Shown: one piece after another, positions 40,942-44,340 of the stretch
Position numbering within the stretch: the first letter of the stretch is position 1
Layout of the letters: every line of letters begins with the position of its first letter
NCBI GenBank assembly: GCA_950059285.1
Contig: CATLTV010000018.1
Span: forward strand, 1 to 44,340
Direction of reading: 5' to 3'
DNA from: an uncultured Pseudomonadota bacterium
GTDB taxonomy: Bacteria; Myxococcota_A; Bradymonadia; Bradymonadales; Bradymonadaceae
Length of the DNA stretch: 44,340 nucleotides
Made by a program: the position numbers and the translations under genes
Notes under the pieces: model-generated
Seen by the model: the letters and a program-made list of their open reading frames with translations, nothing else
Told to the model about the DNA's origin: nothing
Databases searched by the model: none

Positions 40942-42186
40942 ATGACAGTAAAGTTTTCAGAGCAGTTGGGTAAGATTGGTGTTCATGTGTCTGAAAATAT
41001 GGATGATTTGGTGAAGATGCGTCGGCATTTTCATCAGCACCCAGAGTTATCACGGCACGAGTTCAAGACGACGGCGTTGTTGTCGGAGCGTTTGAGAGAG
41101 CTTGGCTTTGAAGTGCGCGTCAGGCCAGAGGGCGTGGGTTTGATCGCCGATCTTGTACCCGCTGATTTTGATGTCATGGTACATCCCACCGTGGCGATTC
41201 GAGCGGATATGGATGCGCTTCCAATTCAGGAGGCCAACACGGTTGATTATTGCTCACGAGAGAACGGCGTGATGCATGCGTGTGGTCACGATGTGCATAT
41301 CACATGTACGTTTGGCGCGTTGAGTGCGTTGGCTGCGATGAAAGACGAGCTGCCAGGGCGTATTCGTATTATTTATCAGCACGCCGAGGAGGTTGCACCA
41401 TCGGGAGCGCCCGAGATGATTGCATTTGGTGCGATGGAGGATGTCGAGGCGATCGTGGCATTGCACTGTGATCCCGAGCTTCCCGTGGGCACGATTGGTC
41501 TCAAGAAGGGGCCTCTATGTGCTTCATTTGACAGGTTTATTTATACAATCAAGGGCGTGGGCGGACACGGTGCGAGGCCACATCACTGTGTTGATCCTGT
41601 CTTTGTCGGCGTGCAGTTATGTCAGGCATTGTATCAGGTCACGGGACGAACCTTTGATGCGCGTGAGCCCGTGGTATTAAGTCTGGGAGAGTTCAGGGCA
41701 GGGCATGCACCCAACGTGATCCCCGAGACAGCGCATTTAAGTGGTTCTGTGCGTACGGTGTCGAATGAGTCAAGAGCGCGCGTGGAAGATATGCTCAACC
41801 GTATGGCAGAGGGTGTGTGTGCCATGTATGGCGCGAGCTATGAGCTGGATCTGTACCGTGGTGCACCTGCGATCATCAACGATGATGAGGTGATCAATGT
41901 GCTCAGAGATGTCGTCGTGGAGAGGCTTGGGCCAGAGAGCAAGAGCATCACGTGGTTGAAGTTGCCAAGCATGGGGAGTGAGGACTTCTCGTGTTATCTG
42001 TCTCATGCACCAGGTGCGATGTTCAGGCTGGGCGTACGACGTGAAGGTGCTCCTGTGCATTTGCTGCATTCAGACAGGTTTAATGTCGATGAGGAGGCGA
42101 TTGGTCATGGCGCACATATTCTTGCAGGAGCCGCGCTGAGAATGCTTCACCGCAGGGCCGAAGCGCGTGAAGATGTGATTTTGTGA
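40942..42186 (+). CDS. M20D-family amidohydrolase (hippurate/N-acyl-amino-acid hydrolase type)
   Basis: 414 aa from ATG 40942, which has GAGGA about 5 nt upstream. Family motifs include RHFHQHPELSRHEF, IRADMDALPIQE, MHACGHDVHI (metal Cys and His), YQHAEEVAPSGA (catalytic Glu), LHCDPELPVGT, GGHGARPHHCVDP and SMGSEDFSCYL. Members hydrolyse N-acyl amino acids or dipeptides such as hippurate or IAA conjugates; the substrate is not determinable. No signal peptide is seen, so it is cytosolic. It is divergent from the DUF4132-like gene (170 nt between starts). Confidence 0.94.
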   Translation: MTVKFSEQLGKIGVHVSENMDDLVKMRRHFHQHPELSRHEFKTTALLSERLRELGFEVRVRPEGVGLIADLVPADFDVMVHPTVAIRADMDALPIQEANTVDYCSRENGVMHACGHDVHITCTFGALSALAAMKDELPGRIRIIYQHAEEVAPSGAPEMIAFGAMEDVEAIVALHCDPELPVGTIGLKKGPLCASFDRFIYTIKGVGGHGARPHHCVDPVFVGVQLCQALYQVTGRTFDAREPVVLSLGEFRAGHAPNVIPETAHLSGSVRTVSNESRARVEDMLNRMAEGVCAMYGASYELDLYRGAPAIINDDEVINVLRDVVVERLGPESKSITWLKLPSMGSEDFSCYLSHAPGAMFRLGVRREGAPVHLLHSDRFNVDEEAIGHGAHILAGAALRMLHRRAEAREDVIL

Positions 42187-42241
42187 TTTTGTAATTCTTT
42201 AGTTTTCATATCGTGCTGAATTTAAAGGGTTATAATTTTTT

Positions 42242-42302
42242 GTTTTACTAAGAGATAGGGCGATTTATCTGAAAGATAAATCGCCCTATCTCTTAGTAAA
42301 AC
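42242..42302. repeat. Long perfect hairpin IR9 without a U-run
   Basis: Two 29-nt arms (42242-42270, 42274-42302) pair perfectly around GAA. The core AAGAGATAGGGCGA is a diverged form of the family core. On the plus strand the 3' arm ends CTTAGTAAAAC with no T-run; on the minus strand the same holds. It lies between the M20D stop (42186) and the minus-strand barrel-like gene stop (42313). Whether it terminates transcription is doubtful. Confidence 0.85.
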
Positions 42303-42312
42303 GCGTGCTTTA

Positions 42313-43080
42313 TCAAAAAGATAAACCTGCGCCACCGCTAAAATAAGAGCCCTGACGGATATGTTTTTGTTCAAGGATCTCGGGGGTGGGTGTAGAGAGC
42401 GTGGTCTTCTCAAGATAGAGGTGGATCGCCTCCATTCCAGGCTCGCCATCGTCAGGATCTTCATCGGTGATAAACCAGAGCTGAAGTCGCATGGTCTCTT
42501 CCTTGATGCCATATGTGCCAGGAGGACCGCCATTATCCCAGACGCGGCTAGCCTTGTGAGGGTTCCAGGTGTAGCTCCCGGCAAGTTCAATCGGGCCAAG
42601 TTTGAGCGCAGCCTGCGGTTTGACATACAGGCGTCGGTGTCCTCCGATGGCGGCTCCTGCCGAGACGCTGATGCGGAGAGGACCAAGTGGGACAGGTACA
42701 ATCATGAGTCCAAGGCTTGCACGAATGCCACCGAAGAATGAGCCAAGAAAGGGGTAACCAAGCCCGAGGCTTGCTTCAACACCACCTTCCGAGCCAAAGA
42801 GCGTGCGAAAGGGGAGAGCTCCAGCCTCAGCGAGCACGCCGTAGTTGTGTTGTGGCGTGGTGTCATTGTCATCTGTGTCAATGTCCTTGAAGTTGCTGTG
42901 TCGTGCATGTGTGAGGCTGACACCAAGATAATGTTGGTGTCCATAGCCGCCATGAACTTCATACTCGTCCATATCAAGGAGCTCTTCGACAGAGCTTTGT
43001 GCAAATGCCTCGCTGTGGTGCATGCATGATAGAATGAGTGTGGATGTGATAAATGCTAATTTTTTCAGTGTGTTGCTCAT
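42313..43080 (-). CDS. Outer-membrane beta-barrel-like protein
   Basis: 255 aa. A signal peptide (MSNTLKKLAFITSTLILS... cleaved after AFA) leads to alternating amphipathic strands and glycine/aromatic patterns (VEASLGLGYPFLG; GGIRASLGLM; LRISVSAGAAIGG; AALKLGPIELAGSYTW). The chain ends in GAGLSF, with a terminal Phe as in BAM-assembled barrels. No specific family is recognised. It starts 5 nt after the stop of the other barrel-like gene, so they form a two-gene operon and may be related. Confidence 0.78.
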   Translation of the reverse strand: MSNTLKKLAFITSTLILSCMHHSEAFAQSSVEELLDMDEYEVHGGYGHQHYLGVSLTHARHSNFKDIDTDDNDTTPQHNYGVLAEAGALPFRTLFGSEGGVEASLGLGYPFLGSFFGGIRASLGLMIVPVPLGPLRISVSAGAAIGGHRRLYVKPQAALKLGPIELAGSYTWNPHKASRVWDNGGPPGTYGIKEETMRLQLWFITDEDPDDGEPGMEAIHLYLEKTTLSTPTPEILEQKHIRQGSYFSGGAGLSF

Positions 43081-43085
43081 TGTGT

Positions 43086-44204
43086 TTAGAACCTCATCCC
43101 AGCGCCCAGAGTATAAGCGGTATCGAGTTTGAGCAGGCGAGTGAGCTCAACTCCAGCGGTGAGGTGGAAGCGCCACAAAAATGCGTGTGCGGTGAGAGAG
43201 ACGGGCCAGGCGGTGACGGTATCTGGCGTGGAGGAGTCGGCAAAGTATTTGGTGAGCGTGGCAAAGTTGAGGTCCCAGCCAGCTTGAAGCGCGAGTGGGC
43301 CAAGAGGTTTAACAAGGCGGAGAGGGATGCCATTGAAGCGCGATTCAACGCGTGTGTTTTCATAGGTGCTGGTGGATCGTCCCCATCCATAGCCTGCTTC
43401 AAAGATGAGATGTTTTCCTGCTGGAAATCCCAGCAAAAAGTTTGCTCTCAGGCCCTGTGTTTGGCCAAGACCTCGTCCCATCCAGTCATCAGTATAGTAG
43501 GTGAATTCAAAGTTCTGACCTCCTCTGTAAGACGCGATTTCCGTGCCCATGCCTTCGCTGGCATCGATCATATTTTGTGATGTTTCAAACTTCTCGTCGG
43601 CGTCTGCGGTGAGTCCATAGTAGGTCGTCTTGGTTTCCCATACGGTGCCATCAGAATGATAGGAGCGTGAGGTTGATACGCCTGTGACCTGATAGGCGCT
43701 CATTCCGATGGCGCCTGCACCAAGCAGAGCACAGCTCTTTCCAAGAACAGCGAGCACCAGACCAGAGATGATGCCATTGCGTTCCTGAATGGTGTAGCCC
43801 ATGACCTGTGGCCCACCTGCAACGCTCGCTGTGGAGTGGTGGCTTGATCCGCGTTGCATGGTGGTGCCAATGGTGTAACCCGTGGTCTCTAGCCATGCCA
43901 CCGAGCGGAAGGAGTGGTAGATGCGCCCGAGGATTTTTTTGCCAAAGGAGATCTCATCATCCTGTGGTTGTGGTGTTTGTGTGGGTGGAGGTGGCGTGGT
44001 CTTCTCGGGCGAAGTGCGAGGAGGCGTTTCTCCTTCTTTGGGGAGCGGCGGTATGGACGTCTCTTCCTTTGGTTGCTCCTGTGATTGTGTGGGTAATGGC
44101 GGCGGCGTTTGTGCCTGCGTCGCCGAGGGGAGAGCCACAAGAAACAGCGAGCCAAGGGCGAGCATGCATATGTGGTGGTGATATGTGATTGGGCCAGAAT
44201 GCAT
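43086..44204 (-). CDS. Outer-membrane beta-barrel-like protein with a Pro-rich linker
   Basis: 372 aa from ATG 44204; an in-frame ATG at 44165 is an alternative start. A signal peptide ending ALPSATQA is followed by a Pro/Thr/Gln/Glu-rich linker (about 33-82; TPPPLPTQSQEQP), then a glycine-rich hydrophobic stretch (SGLVLAVLGKSCALLGAG) and amphipathic strands (FEFTYYTDDWMG; HLIFEAGYGWG; LALQAGWDLNFATL). The end GAGMRF resembles the C-terminal signature of outer-membrane barrels and the neighbour's GAGLSF. The linker could reach into the periplasm or peptidoglycan. First gene of the two-gene operon; function unknown. Confidence 0.75.
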   Translation of the reverse strand: MHSGPITYHHHICMLALGSLFLVALPSATQAQTPPPLPTQSQEQPKEETSIPPLPKEGETPPRTSPEKTTPPPPTQTPQPQDDEISFGKKILGRIYHSFRSVAWLETTGYTIGTTMQRGSSHHSTASVAGGPQVMGYTIQERNGIISGLVLAVLGKSCALLGAGAIGMSAYQVTGVSTSRSYHSDGTVWETKTTYYGLTADADEKFETSQNMIDASEGMGTEIASYRGGQNFEFTYYTDDWMGRGLGQTQGLRANFLLGFPAGKHLIFEAGYGWGRSTSTYENTRVESRFNGIPLRLVKPLGPLALQAGWDLNFATLTKYFADSSTPDTVTAWPVSLTAHAFLWRFHLTAGVELTRLLKLDTAYTLGAGMRF

Positions 44205-44319
44205 GATTTTCCGTGAGAGAAGAGGGGGGAGCCAGGATGTGTGTATGGGAATAGGAAGAGTGTAGAAGATCTTGCATTACATTGCATCATGAAACACAGG
44301 CAGACGCGCCAGAAGGATA
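44205..44319. other. Short upstream region of the barrel operon
   Basis: 115 nt before the minus-strand operon, GA-rich on the plus strand near 44217-44228. No clear promoter is visible. The next feature is the partial hairpin at the window end. Confidence 0.4.
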
Positions 44320-44340
44320 AGGAGGGGGCGAGCTTCGCTA
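44320..44340. repeat. Probable left half of a long hairpin, cut by the right window edge
   Basis: AAGGAGGGGGCGAGCTTCGC shares the 12-mer GGAGGGGGCGAG with the left arm of IR5b. Its partner arm would lie beyond the window. This is a call by resemblance only. Confidence 0.5.

Overview
The window (44,340 bases, about 50% GC by eye) is a chromosomal segment of a Gram-negative bacterium, most likely of the Myxococcota/Bradymonadota (former deltaproteobacterial) type. This is inferred from gene content: two eukaryotic-like Ser/Thr kinases (one with PEGA repeats), an FHA coiled-coil protein, choice-of-anchor-D and Kazal-repeat lipoproteins, a PEGA lipoprotein, YiiX-like and AsmA/GT51 envelope proteins, outer-membrane barrel-like proteins, and frequent GTG/TTG starts. 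I found no tRNA, rRNA, CRISPR array, insertion sequence or phage module.

Layout. 0.3-4.8 kb (minus strand): thiO and rsmG overlap by 4 nt, downstream of a HEAT-repeat/ClpB-like AAA+ protein. 5.2-5.9 kb: an unknown plus-strand gene. 6.4-10.1 kb: a PEGA kinase, then glpX. 10.5-13.4 kb: secreted lipoproteins (choice-of-anchor-D/PKD, triple Kazal, small Cys-rich). 13.7-21.8 kb: a plus-strand run with an AsmA-like/GT51 fusion, a two-TM protein, an FHA coiled-coil protein, a small lipoprotein and an M48 peptidase. 21.9-22.1 kb: a 225-nt rod-shaped fold that may be a 6S-like RNA. 22.2-25.0 kb: a dynamin-like GTPase. 25.1-27.7 kb (minus): a small Cys-rich membrane protein, a PEGA lipoprotein and an RNA uracil methyltransferase with a degenerate RluA-like tail. 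27.7-35.7 kb: YiiX-like lipoprotein, M20 deacylase (minus), kinase with PilZ-like and TPR-like regions, PEGA-like membrane protein, FAH-family hydrolase. 36.0-38.4 kb: gyrB. 38.6-44.2 kb: a membrane protein, a DUF4132-like protein (minus), an M20D amidohydrolase and two barrel-like proteins (minus).

The most striking feature is not a gene. Many gene ends carry very long, almost perfect inverted repeats (arms 21-36 bp, loops 2-4 nt). Several share a core close to AAGAGGGGCGGC, but each has its own tip sequence. Ten are complete and two more are cut by the window ends. Some resemble bidirectional terminators; others lack any U-run, and two pairs lie side by side. Other points of interest are a 22-nt alternating pyrimidine-purine (Z-DNA-prone) tract directly behind the probable gyrB -10 box, and several unusual domain fusions. 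Functionally the segment mixes housekeeping genes (gyrB, rsmG, thiO, glpX) with signalling (kinases, FHA) and envelope biogenesis or remodelling.
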